Source of the DNA: Cupriavidus sp. IDO
GTDB taxonomy: Bacteria; Pseudomonadota; Gammaproteobacteria; Burkholderiales; Burkholderiaceae
Direction of reading: 5' to 3'
NCBI RefSeq assembly: GCF_000812465.1
Contig: NZ_JWMA01000011.1
Location: forward strand, 1-53,403
DNA length: 53,403 nucleotides
Shown: positions 1 through 8,119 of the stretch, one piece after another
How positions within the stretch are numbered: position 1 is the first letter of the stretch
Layout: the number at the start of each line of letters is the position of its first letter
Program-made: the position numbers and the translations under genes
The notes under the pieces: generated by a model
Database searches by the model: none
What the model saw: only the letters and a program-made list of their open reading frames with translations
Told to the model about the DNA's origin: nothing

Positions 1-2
1 TC

Positions 3-86
3 TCCACTCGGTACGACAAGCGAGCCGACAGCTATCTCGTCTTCGCATCGCTCGCCTGCGCCTTCGGACCATTGGTTCAATTGTGA
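3..86 (+). pseudogene. C-terminal end of an IS5-family transposase (cut by window edge)
   Basis: Frame 3 from the window edge reads STRYDKRADSYLVFASLACAF and ends at a TGA at 84-86. The pattern of an RYDK start followed by a hydrophobic YLxFxSLA helix just before the stop is typical of the C-termini of IS5-family transposases. Just beyond it lies GAACAGACC followed by CTAG (94-97), which fits the four-base YTAR target duplicated by many IS5 elements, so the element probably ends near base 93. Only the last 27 codons are in the window, so subgroup and integrity cannot be judged. Confidence 0.55.
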
Positions 87-97
87 ACAGACCCTAG

Positions 98-376
98 CAC
101 TGAGCCATTGACCGCCAGCCGACGGGCAAGATGTGTTCAATGACCACGGCCTGGAGCTGTCACAGCAGTGCTTGTGACTCGCGTATGAACAAGCCCGACG
201 CGGATGCCGACGCAACATCGGCTGCGCGCCCGATCACTCACTTGTGCGCCGCTGCGCCGGACCGGACCGAGCCCCCCCGCTTCGCTCCGGCTTTTTTTCG
301 TGGTCAGGATCGCAGGCAGCCGCTCATCGAGCAAAGGCAGCCGGCAACTCTAGCCAATTACCGCAATTGCTGGCCG
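98..376. other. Intergenic stretch, no gene recognised
   Basis: Short reading frames here have no recognisable domain, no convincing ribosome binding site and the biased composition of shadow frames. A G/C-rich run followed by CTTTTTTTCG near 283-299 could be a weak terminator for leftward or rightward transcription, but I see no strong stem. Confidence 0.4.
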
Positions 377-1687
377 CTAGAGGCCTTGATTCGCAGCCGG
401 CTGCCTCGTCCTCCCCCGGGGCTGCGCATGCTTGCTTCGCCTGGTGGCGCGCACCACCAATAGGACCACCGGCAGGATCAACGTGCCCTTGATCAGATCG
501 GGGTCCAGCGGGATATGCACTGAGTGCAGCGCCTTGAGTCCGGCACCGGCCAATGACAGAACATAGTAGGAAATGGCCGCGACCGACAGGCCTTCGACCG
601 CGTGCTGGAGCCGCAACTGGCTGCGGGCGGTCTGATCCATGCCCTCGAGCAGGCGCGTCGTGTCCTGCTCCTGCGCCAGATTGACGCGTGTGCGCAGCAG
701 GTCTAGCGCGCGCGCCACGCGCCCCGCGAACTGCTCGTGTCGCGCCCAGACTGACCTGCACGTTTCCATGGCCGGCGCGAAACGACGCTCCATGAACTCG
801 GCAATGGTCGGTATGCCTTCGATCCGCTCTTCCCGCAATTCCTGGATGCGTGCCAACACCAGCTTCTCATAGGCGCGCGACGCGCTGAAGCGGTTACCCG
901 ATTCGGCCAGTGCCTCCATGCGAACCGCCAGATGCGTCAGCCGCTCCAGCAACTCGGCATCATGGCGCACGCCCTGGCCCGCATCCATGCTGCGCATCAG
1001 CGGCGCGAGCGAGCGCTGCAGGTTGTCCACACTGCGACCCAGCTCACGCGCCACCGGCAAGGCCAGCAGCGCCATCATCCGGTAGGTTTCGATTTCATAT
1101 AGCCGCTGCAGTAGCCGCCCTCCTTGCACTTGGCGGAAGCCGTTGTCGATGACCAGGAAGCGCGAAAAGCCGTCGGGCGGGATCGTCCAGTCGCAAAACA
1201 CCTGCCCGCCGCCCAGCACATGGCTGCCCGTCAAGATGGGACCGTCGATCCATTGTCTCGCGTTCTCGCGCGCATAAGCCGCGGCCTCGCCCGAGACAAG
1301 CTCCATTCGCAGCGCGACCAGGCGCTTGCCGGCGAAAGCTTCGAACCAATCGGCTGGGATATGACATGTGGCCAGGTCGGAAAAGTAGTGGGTGTCGCAG
1401 CGCTGGGCCACAAAGGTGAAGGTGGAGAACTCCGTATGCCGCTCCCACTTCAATTGCTTGTCAGCGCCCCAACGTGCTGAATAATGCGTAATGCCGTCGG
1501 CCGGCTCGTCCAGGCCCGTCAGCCGGCACAAGGAGGCCAGCAAGGCATGATGGATCACCGTATCGCCGTCGCCATAGATGGCGAAGTGCGTCAATGAGAC
1601 GGAGCCGCCAATGCGCAGGAATGGTCGGGCATGTAATTCACGCGCGAGGCCATCGCGCAAGGGGTGGTCCATGATCCGCTGTGTCAT
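377..1687 (-). CDS. DUF3422 family membrane-anchored protein
   Basis: The 436-residue product starts MTQRIMDHPLRDGLARELHARPF; the DHPLR...ELHARPF opening is the hallmark of the DUF3422 family, which is widespread in alpha- and beta-proteobacteria and functionally uncharacterised. The middle is soluble and helix-rich. The C-terminal third contains a coiled-coil-like LLEGMDQTARSQLRLQHAVEGL stretch and two hydrophobic segments (about residues 370-390 and 405-420), followed by a basic tail, so the protein is probably anchored in the inner membrane by its C-terminus. Length matches the family (about 430). It is divergently transcribed from the LysR-type gene at 1774, with 86 bp between the two starts, which suggests that the regulator may control it. 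MDHPLR five codons in is an alternative start. Confidence 0.85.
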   Translation of the reverse strand: MTQRIMDHPLRDGLARELHARPFLRIGGSVSLTHFAIYGDGDTVIHHALLASLCRLTGLDEPADGITHYSARWGADKQLKWERHTEFSTFTFVAQRCDTHYFSDLATCHIPADWFEAFAGKRLVALRMELVSGEAAAYARENARQWIDGPILTGSHVLGGGQVFCDWTIPPDGFSRFLVIDNGFRQVQGGRLLQRLYEIETYRMMALLALPVARELGRSVDNLQRSLAPLMRSMDAGQGVRHDAELLERLTHLAVRMEALAESGNRFSASRAYEKLVLARIQELREERIEGIPTIAEFMERRFAPAMETCRSVWARHEQFAGRVARALDLLRTRVNLAQEQDTTRLLEGMDQTARSQLRLQHAVEGLSVAAISYYVLSLAGAGLKALHSVHIPLDPDLIKGTLILPVVLLVVRATRRSKHAQPRGRTRQPAANQGL

Positions 1688-1773
1688 CTCGTTCTTTCCG
1701 ACCAGTATGCCGACAGCCCATGGTTAAGGAAAACGCGTAAAATTGATCCGGTCATTCAGTTTTTCTGATACCA

Positions 1774-2625
1774 GTGAAAACGCTCGACCTCGATGTACTG
1801 ACGATGATGGTGGCGGTTGCCGATTCGGGCAGCATTTCCCGTGCGGCGGAGCTCGTGCACCGGTCGCAGTCAGCGGTGAGCATGCAGATCAAGGCGCTTG
1901 AGCAGGCACTGGGCAAGCCACTGTTCGTGCGCAAGCCGAGAAACATGGTGCTTACCTCGGAAGGCGAAGTGCTGCTGACCTTCGCGCGCCGCATGCTGGC
2001 CTTGCGCGACGAGGCCTGGGCGGCGGTGGTCCGCCCCGATGTGACCGGGCGCGTGGTGCTTGGCATGCCGGACGACTATGCCTCATCCTTGCTGCCCGCG
2101 ATTCTGAAGAAATTCTCTGCCACCTACCCCAAAGTCGAAATCCAGGTCATTGGCCTGCCGAGCATAGCACTGGCACCAATGGTCAAGGACGGATCGGTCG
2201 ACCTGGCCTGCGCAACGCGAGTGAAGGGGCTGTCGGGGGAGTTCATTCGGCTGGAACCGATGGTATGGGCCGCCACGCCGGGCGCTCATGAAATCTGGAA
2301 CGAGCGACCGCTGCCGATTGCCGTATTCCAATCGGGCAGCGTCGCCCGCGACAATGCGATCCGTAGCCTGGAGCAAGCCAGGATCGCCTACCGGATGTCC
2401 TACGAGAGTCCCAGCCTGCTCGGCCTGCTCAGTATGGTCGAAGCGGGACTGGCGGTGGCACCGCTCGCGCGATGCGCAGTCCCACAGCATTTCACCATCC
2501 TTGGCCAGTCGCAGGGGCTGCCCAAACTCGCCTCGCTGGAACTCGTCCTGGCACGCAGCGCAAAGTCGAAGCGCCCGCCTTGCGACTTCCTGGCCGAACA
2601 GATCATTTCGGAACTGCAGCGGTAA
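1774..2625 (+). CDS. LysR-family transcriptional regulator
   Basis: A 283-residue LysR-type regulator with a GTG start. The N-terminal winged helix-turn-helix spans about residues 5-65 (GSISRAAELVHRSQSAVSMQ, then LEQALGKPLFVR and LTSEGEVLL). The rest is the substrate-binding-like effector domain (RVVLGMPDDYASSLLP, then QVIGLPS and DLACATR). It is a little shorter than the usual 295-310 residues. Its divergent arrangement with the DUF3422 gene and the shared 86-bp promoter region fit the usual LysR habit of regulating the neighbouring divergent gene and itself. The effector is unknown. Confidence 0.9.
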   Translation: MKTLDLDVLTMMVAVADSGSISRAAELVHRSQSAVSMQIKALEQALGKPLFVRKPRNMVLTSEGEVLLTFARRMLALRDEAWAAVVRPDVTGRVVLGMPDDYASSLLPAILKKFSATYPKVEIQVIGLPSIALAPMVKDGSVDLACATRVKGLSGEFIRLEPMVWAATPGAHEIWNERPLPIAVFQSGSVARDNAIRSLEQARIAYRMSYESPSLLGLLSMVEAGLAVAPLARCAVPQHFTILGQSQGLPKLASLELVLARSAKSKRPPCDFLAEQIISELQR

Positions 2626-2716
2626 TAGGCACGGTCAAGACGTGACAGGCTCGGAGCCAGATTGACATTGCGCGCGTAGCGCAAAACTTGTCTGCGTTGG
2701 CTGAGAGCATGCGTTA

Positions 2717-2830
2717 TTGCCCGCAGCGTCCACTGCCTGCGGCAAGTCGATGATGACCAGTCCCGTCTGCACCGACGACGATGTTGAACTCGGACAAGTC
2801 ACCGTGCCCCCCCGCGCAAAGCCATGGCTC
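2717..2830 (-). pseudogene. Decayed partial copy of the RIO-kinase catalytic segment
   Basis: Directly after the stop codon of the RIO kinase gene, about 115 bp repeat the coding sequence of its catalytic core (compare 3099-3213). The minus-strand translation still shows VIIDLPQAVDAAGNN, the metal-binding DLPQ motif of the neighbour. The HGDLSEFN part is broken by small insertions and deletions, and a run of Cs replaces a Val-His codon pair. It cannot make a kinase by itself. It looks like a local tandem duplication followed by decay. Confidence 0.75.
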
Positions 2831-2833
2831 CGC

Positions 2834-3688
2834 TCAGGACTCGGCGGCTTCCTGCAGATAACGCTGCCGCGCCTCCTCTTCCTCGCGCACCGCCTCCACT
2901 TCGCGCAAGACCTCGTCGACATTGACCGGGCGCGTATCGGCCTCGACCTGGCCACTCAGCGCAATGCCCGGATGCAGCAGGCCGCCCTGGTAAAGGTGCC
3001 AGATTTCTTTGCCGTACTGGCTGACGCGAAGCTCAGGCGCAAACTGGCCGAAATAGGTCGCCAGATTTGCCACATCGCGCTCCAGCATCGCCTTCGCGTC
3101 GTTATTACCCGCAGCGTCCACTGCCTGTGGCAAGTCGATGATAACCGGTCCATCTGCACCGACGAGGATGTTGAACTCGGACAGATCACCGTGCACCACG
3201 CCCGCGCAAAGCATGCGCACGACCTGTTCGAGCAGCGACGCATGGAAAGCCAGCGCAAGCGCCTCACTTAGTTCGACATCGTTCAGGCGGGGCGCGGCAT
3301 TGCCCTCGGCATCGGCCACCAGTTCCATCAGCAGGACGCCTTCGAAGCAGAGATAAGGCTCGGGAACCCGGACGCCGGCGGCGGCGAGACGGTACAACGC
3401 GTCCACCTCCGCGCTCTGCCAGACCGCTTCCTGCATCTTTCGGCCATAACGTGAGCCTTTTTCCATGGCGCGCGCCTGCCGGCTGTTCTTGACCGTGCGG
3501 CCTTCGTGGTAGGTCGCTGCGTGCCGGAAGCTGCGCTGGGAGGCATCCTTGTACACCTTTGCGCAACGGATATCGTCGCCACAGCGAACCACATAAACGG
3601 TCGCCTCCTTGCCGCTCATCAGTTGCCGGATGACCTCATCGACGAGGCCCTCCTCAACCAGCGGCTGAATGCGCTTCGGCGTCTTCAC
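2834..3688 (-). CDS. RIO1-type serine/threonine protein kinase
   Basis: The 284-residue product carries the RIO-kinase signatures: GKEATVYVVR glycine loop (about residues 26-35), CAKVYK with the ATP-binding Lys44, HGDLSEFN catalytic loop (H166, D168, N173) and IIDLPQA metal-binding segment (D185; Asp-Leu-Pro-Gln where many members have Asp-Phe-Pro-Gln). The C-terminal tail is acidic and glutamate-rich. This is the bacterial RIO1-like group, cytosolic kinases with little functional data. It stands alone with no operon partner. Immediately downstream lies a degenerate duplicate of its catalytic segment. Confidence 0.88.
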   Translation of the reverse strand: MKTPKRIQPLVEEGLVDEVIRQLMSGKEATVYVVRCGDDIRCAKVYKDASQRSFRHAATYHEGRTVKNSRQARAMEKGSRYGRKMQEAVWQSAEVDALYRLAAAGVRVPEPYLCFEGVLLMELVADAEGNAAPRLNDVELSEALALAFHASLLEQVVRMLCAGVVHGDLSEFNILVGADGPVIIDLPQAVDAAGNNDAKAMLERDVANLATYFGQFAPELRVSQYGKEIWHLYQGGLLHPGIALSGQVEADTRPVNVDEVLREVEAVREEEEARQRYLQEAAES

Positions 3689-3689
3689 C

Positions 3690-4506
3690 TGGCAACGCGG
3701 TTGTAGCGATGGAAGGTGGTTGCGGTCAACCCGATCCCCTCAGCGAGTAGGGTTGGCGACGCAAGCAATGGGGAGAGGGTGTCGGCAGGGTCGGCTGGCG
3801 CCGAGGTGGGGATTGAAGTCATCCGTCAAGTATAGCCGGGGCCGGTGGAGCTGGCCGGACCGCCGCCATTTCACGGGTCGCGATGGCAAGCGCCATTCGC
3901 GTACGCGGCGCGGCCCCGGGTGGCTCGTTAGCCGTAGTAGCCGATGTTTGCCGCCCGAACCGCGATGCTGGAGAAATACGAATGGGAACCCCAGCGACCC
4001 GAGCGTGCGGCAGACAGTCGGTTCTTTGGTCCGTCTGGCCATTGCGGTGAAGGACCGCGGCGAGTGCGTCTCGCCCTTCCACCTAGTAATTTCATCGGCG
4101 ATGTGGCGATGGCAAAGCGCCTCAACTGAGTGGCGCAATGGCGGCGAGACGAAGCGGCTCAAGGACGCCCCGGTTCACCCGCGGCAATATGCTTGTCTTG
4201 ACTTCTTTCTTTCGCGACAACTACGCATAGTGTGCCGCGTTGCCAGCGGCGCCAGCTACACCGCGAGGAATGAAATTGCGCTGCTGCGGACAAAGCGTAT
4301 TCCCATTGGCGCACCGCAACTGCTAACTGCATGGGCCAGATTCCACGTAGCAGCGTACTCGCGCCCGCGTACCAAACTATCACGCAGAAATGGGTACGCC
4401 GTGTCGCCAGCCATAGCCACCAACACAAAATGCGGCCGTGTTCTTTGGACTTGCCCTTCATGGAGCCGGAGTTTCTGTTGCTATATGAGAGGATGCCTTG
4501 CATCGT
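3690..4506. other. Stretch without recognisable genes
   Basis: Several overlapping frames of 60-290 codons cross this stretch on both strands, but none shows a known motif, a good ribosome binding site or consistent codon bias. It lies between an active-looking kinase gene and a transposase remnant, so it is probably decayed insertion-related DNA. I cannot identify its source. Confidence 0.4.
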
Positions 4507-4860
4507 TCATCGCACCGTTGGGAGCCTTATAGGCATTTCCTTATACAGAAGCCATAACTCTTCCCGCAGTGCTTGAATGGTGAGCGCGGTGTCCATGGTG
4601 CGCTGCATGCCGATCCAGATCGTCTTAGCGCCGGGCTTGCCATCGCTCTTGCGCCCGAGGAACCCACCCAGGGAAGCAACCAACCGAATCATCTGATTGA
4701 GTGTGACTGGTGTCTTCGGGCGGGCCTTCTTTGCGAGCACGTATGCCCCCCGAATCTCGTTGGCGTCGAAGAATAGGGACGCATCTAGATCCGGGCAGGT
4801 TCTGCCCAACCGCATCAAGCGGGCAATGCGCCACGCCACCACTATGTACAGCGCCAAGGC
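4507..4860 (-). pseudogene. C-terminal fragment of an IS4-family (Tn5-like) transposase
   Basis: The minus-strand translation from about 4860 reads ALALYIVVAWRIARLMRLGR, then GGFLGRKSDGKPGAKTIWIG and MQRTMDTALTIQAL. This is the C-terminal part of IS4-family transposases: the helix after the last catalytic Glu and the GGFLGRKxDGxPG block. The N-terminal two thirds, with the DDE residues, are missing. The same reading frame continues upstream into unrelated DNA that resembles the plasmid origin, so the 201-residue open frame is a chance fusion. Dead remnant. Confidence 0.8.
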
Positions 4861-4992
4861 CCGCTGCCGCCCTGTGCCCCTGCCAGTGGCTGTGCTGTGC
4901 CTCGGCCAGCGCTGAAGTAGACCGGCGCTAAACAAAATCATTCGCCGCTCCAAGCACCCGGTGGGGAAAAGCTGGCGAATGGAAATAGCCGA

Positions 4993-5093
4993 CAGGGATC
5001 GGTGAGGTTGGTTGTGCGCCAGGGTGAGGTGGATTGTGCGTGTTGACCAGTAGCGCCGGGACACAACCTCAACATGGGGTTGGCGGCGCGCCA
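4993..5093 (+). repeat. Relic copy of the oriV iterons joined to a scrap of rep
   Basis: This stretch repeats the DNA just upstream of rep. CAGGGATCGGTGAGGTT, two iteron-like units (GGTGAGGTTGGTTGTGC at 5001 and GGTGAGGTGGATTGTGC at about 5024) and GTTGACCAGTAGC match 12739-12817 closely. It is followed by CAACATGGGGTTGGCGGCGCG, which matches codons for VNMGLAAR inside rep (about 13049-13070). The 230 bp that lie between these two parts in the true locus are absent. It therefore looks like a deleted copy of the origin/rep region of this or a related plasmid. Confidence 0.75.
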
Positions 5094-5179
5094 TGCTGCT
5101 GCGCCGGCCCACCGCCAGTATTGACTGCTCATGCAGGCCGGTGGCCAGTTCCGCGGCGAGTCCCGCTCACTGCCCGGCG

Positions 5180-5460
5180 CTGGCCACACAGGCCAAGGCA
5201 CACCTGCAGAAGATCACCTACGCCACGCCGGGCATCGGCACACTGTTGCACCTGATGGGCGTGGTGCTCGACAAGGACAGCAGCGTGTCGCTGCAGCACG
5301 TGCCGTACAAGGGCGCCGGGTCGGCCATCAATGATCTGCGCGGTGGTCAGGTAGACGTGCTGATCACGCCTACGTCTACCGTGGCTGGCTTCATCCAGTC
5401 GGGCCGCATGCGCTGGCAGTGACCAGCTTGCGACGGCTCGGCGTTTTCGCCATGACAACG
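5180..5460 (+). pseudogene. Fragment of a Bug-family (TctC-like) substrate-binding protein
   Basis: The plus-strand translation reads KAHLQKITYATPGIGTLLHL, then HVPYKGAGSAINDLRGGQVD and TSTVAGFIQSGRMR. VPYKGxGxAxxDLxGGQVD and ASTxxxxIxSGKxRALAVTS are hallmarks of Bug-type periplasmic solute receptors, abundant in Cupriavidus and Bordetella. After SGRMR the frame hits a stop, but the +1 frame continues with ALAVTSLRRL, so a base was lost or gained near 5412. Both the N-terminal third and the C-terminal part are missing. Dead remnant. Confidence 0.75.
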
Positions 5461-6310
5461 CGCTATGCGATCAAGCACGGAAATTACTCCGCGATCGCGA
5501 TAATCTGGTTTAGCTGCTCGCAAGCGGCAGCAAAAACCTCCAGGGGCGCGACGCAGGCCCCAGACATGGCACCGCGCCCGCGGCCACCCTCAGGCGCGAA
5601 CGCGGTCGCGGTGCCGAGCGCGCAAAGTCCGCTCCGTACGATTCGAAAAGTGTGGACTCGCCTTTCCGTCGGTGTGCCGCAGGGGGTAATGCTCGGCTGT
5701 TGCCGGCGAATCGCTATCCGCCAATATCGAGCCGATTGCCATAACCCACTGCGACAGGTCAGCTGGCAGTGCCTCAGCGTCGCGCCAGGTGTGGCAGCCG
5801 TGGCGAGCGGGACCAGGATCTCGACCGTCTGGTGCCCAACACGTTCCAGCTCGAACTGCTGGCGGACGACGTCCGTATGCAGGCCAGCTGGGTGACCTCG
5901 CGCGACATGTTTTCCATCGGTCCGTCGCCCGATCACGGCGCAATGTGCCCTATAAATTATCGGCATTGCATTTTGCTACGCATTTTGAGCCGGTAATGCC
6001 GGGGGAGCCACAAAATTTGTTAAGAATCAGTATCTTATCGTGACTAGGAAGGGCCCCGCGACGAGCACCGGCAGGCTCCTCCCTAAGCCGGCCGTCCATT
6101 GCTGGAGGCGAGGACGGCGGCCCCGCAGCACCCGGTTGCCCAAACGGCTGCAACCCTGCCAGCGTGCCAGTTGCGACGAATGAATGCTCATGGGTCCGTT
6201 CAGCGCCGCGGCGTTAGGCGAGGCGGCCGGGTCCGCCCAAGGAATATGTTTTACCTCGACGATGGTGCGCCGCGACCATCGATACCTCGCTTCGATTGCG
6301 TCGCGACGTT
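5461..6310. other. Stretch without recognisable genes upstream of the recombinase
   Basis: No frame here shows a recognisable domain. A short plus-strand segment at about 5815-5925 (NTFQLELLADDVRMQ) looks protein-like and may be another gene scrap. At 5961-6001, CGGCATT and AATGCCG form a spaced inverted repeat that encloses two direct copies of GCATTTTG. This could be a protein-binding or recombination site, but I cannot confirm it. Confidence 0.35.
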
Positions 6311-6315
6311 GTTAT

Positions 6316-6363
6316 TTGTCATTATCCGAATAATGGTAAGTGAATGAGCGCTTTGGCTATAAT
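6316..6363 (+). promoter_or_regulatory. Inverted repeat and -10 box ahead of the tyrosine recombinase
   Basis: CATTAT-CCGA-ATAATG at 6320-6335 is a perfect 6-bp inverted repeat with a 4-base centre, and a perfect TATAAT lies at 6358-6363. The size and AT-rich arms resemble the core of a Xer/dif-like crossover site or an operator. There is no good -35 box at the usual distance. Its role as promoter, operator or crossover site is inference from its position. Confidence 0.4.
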
Positions 6364-6443
6364 GCGTCGCATTGGGCTGGAGAGCCGCCGCGGGCTTGGC
6401 CCGGCGCCTGCCAACCGGCCGCCCACCGCCGCCTTGGCCAGCC

Positions 6444-7649
6444 ATGACGACTGCCCAGACTCCCCTGTCCCTGCTGCCGATAGATACCTCGGCCCTTCCG
6501 CCGAACGCGCTGGCTAGCCCGGTACTGCCGGCTGGGCTCTCCGACGCCCAGCTGGTGCGCGCCTGGCTCGACACCAAGTCCGCCGCGGGTCTCGGTCTCC
6601 GCATCAGCACGTGCAGTCAGTACGAGCTCGAGGCGCACCGACTGCTCTGGTACGCGCTCGCGATCGGCCGGCCTCTTGCCAGTTGGCAGGTGGCCGATGC
6701 CAGCGGCTACCTTGCCTTCCTGCGCGACCCGCCCGCGCACGCAGTCGGCAACGGCCGAGCGCGCCGCGCCAGCCCGGGCTGGCGGCCGCTGCGCGGCCCA
6801 CTCTCCGAGGCCTCGCGGCGCCAGAGCGCAGTCATCGTGGGCATTCTGTTCGACTGGCTGGTGCGGGTCGGGACGCTGCGGGTCAATCCGTTCGTCATGG
6901 TTCCTCGTGCGCGTGCCATTACCGGCCCGGGCTCGCAGCGGCGCTTCCTCGAACTGGAACAGGTCATGGCGGTATTCGAAGCGATCGAGGGGCGCCCGGC
7001 GCCGACACCGTGGGCGCAACTGCACAAGGCGCGCGACCGCCTGTTGCTTGCCCTGCTGGTCCAAACCGGGCTGCGTGCCTCCGAAGTTGCCGCGCTGACG
7101 TGGGCGGACTTCGAACTCCAGTCCGGCCGGTCACGCACGTTCTGGACTGTGCGTATCCGGCAGGCGAATGGTGGCGACGATCAGCTGGTGCCGTGCGACA
7201 ACGCGATGGACGAACTGGCACGCTTTCGCCGCTTAGTGGGCCTGCCGCCCGCGCCGAGCGCCACTGACACCATCGCGGTCATCCCGGCGATCGGGGGCGG
7301 ACGTCAGCGTGCCGCGCCGGTAGTCGACCCGCTTGAGCTACAGCGAAAGCTGGGCCGGCCGCTGCGTACACGCCAGGGCATCTACGCGATCGTGCGCGCG
7401 GCCTTTGCCGAGGCAGCCGACCGCCTGGAGCGAGAGCACCAAGGCGAGCAAGCGACCAGGCTGCGCGCCGCGTCAACGCAATGGCTGCGACATACCCATG
7501 CCACGCACCTATTGCGCGCTGGCGTGCCGGTGACCGACGTGCAGCGCGCCTTGCGACACCGCGACATCAACACTACGCGGCGGTACACCCACGAGGCGCT
7601 GGAAGACGTGGCACGCTCGTTGGCTGGCAAGATTCCGGGCGCCGTGTAG
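6444..7649 (+). CDS. Tyrosine-type site-specific recombinase (XerC/D-like integrase)
   Basis: A 401-residue product. The N-terminal half is a SAM-like core-binding domain (about residues 35-160). The C-terminal catalytic domain shows LLVQTGLRASEVAALTW with Arg211, WLRHTHATHLLRAG with Arg349, RHRDINTTRRYTH with His372, and the nucleophile Tyr381. At the first position of the HxxR box there is Gln346 (STQWLRH) instead of His, which is unusual. ATG 6444 is chosen because the longer frame relies on a TTG only a few bases after the -10 box. A recombinase beside the partition and replication genes is typical for resolution of plasmid dimers, or for plasmid integration. The role is inferred. Confidence 0.85.
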   Translation: MTTAQTPLSLLPIDTSALPPNALASPVLPAGLSDAQLVRAWLDTKSAAGLGLRISTCSQYELEAHRLLWYALAIGRPLASWQVADASGYLAFLRDPPAHAVGNGRARRASPGWRPLRGPLSEASRRQSAVIVGILFDWLVRVGTLRVNPFVMVPRARAITGPGSQRRFLELEQVMAVFEAIEGRPAPTPWAQLHKARDRLLLALLVQTGLRASEVAALTWADFELQSGRSRTFWTVRIRQANGGDDQLVPCDNAMDELARFRRLVGLPPAPSATDTIAVIPAIGGGRQRAAPVVDPLELQRKLGRPLRTRQGIYAIVRAAFAEAADRLEREHQGEQATRLRAASTQWLRHTHATHLLRAGVPVTDVQRALRHRDINTTRRYTHEALEDVARSLAGKIPGAV

Positions 7650-8080
7650 GGGCTTGCGCGAAAGACACTCTCGTACTCCGTCGCGGTGTGGACCTCAATT
7701 GGGGCAGGCCACGCTGCGCGGCATACTCGCACGCGCTTGTGGGATCCTTCGGTACATTCAGTGGAATGGGCTGTGATGACGTAGACAAGTGCTCGTCGTC
7801 GGCAATAGGCAGCAGCGTCGTTGTGAGTCCGGCGGCTACCTGGTAAGGATTTCTGCAAACTATGCCGCTGTGCGCGCCGAGAGGACACGGGCGAGTCAGT
7901 CGCCCGGCTCCGCAAGCGAACTCGGGGCACAGGCCAGGCGGTGACCCGGTCTTCCTCGGCTGAACGGACCAGCCTCTGGGCCGATTCACCCGCACTATAC
8001 AGACCAGGGCAAACATTCCTGTTCGCATCCTTTTCCTGCCGTGACCCCTCGTAGTTGTGGTCTGTAGTCCCAAGGCCGTG
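7650..8080. other. Spacer between recombinase and repeat array
   Basis: No convincing gene. The overlapping frames on both strands lack domains and ribosome binding sites. The last part (about 8086-8110) already resembles a worn repeat unit (CCCCGCTGGGGAGGTCC), so the array probably once extended further left. Confidence 0.45.
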
Positions 8081-8119
8081 GCTGGTTCCTGCCCCCGCTG
8101 GGGAGGTCCACGCCCGGGT

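Noticed and set aside
4861..5112. N-terminal part of the IS4-type transposase frame.
   Set aside because: These codons are the reverse complement of origin-like DNA (iterons) and show no transposase homology. Only the part below about 4860 belongs to the transposase.
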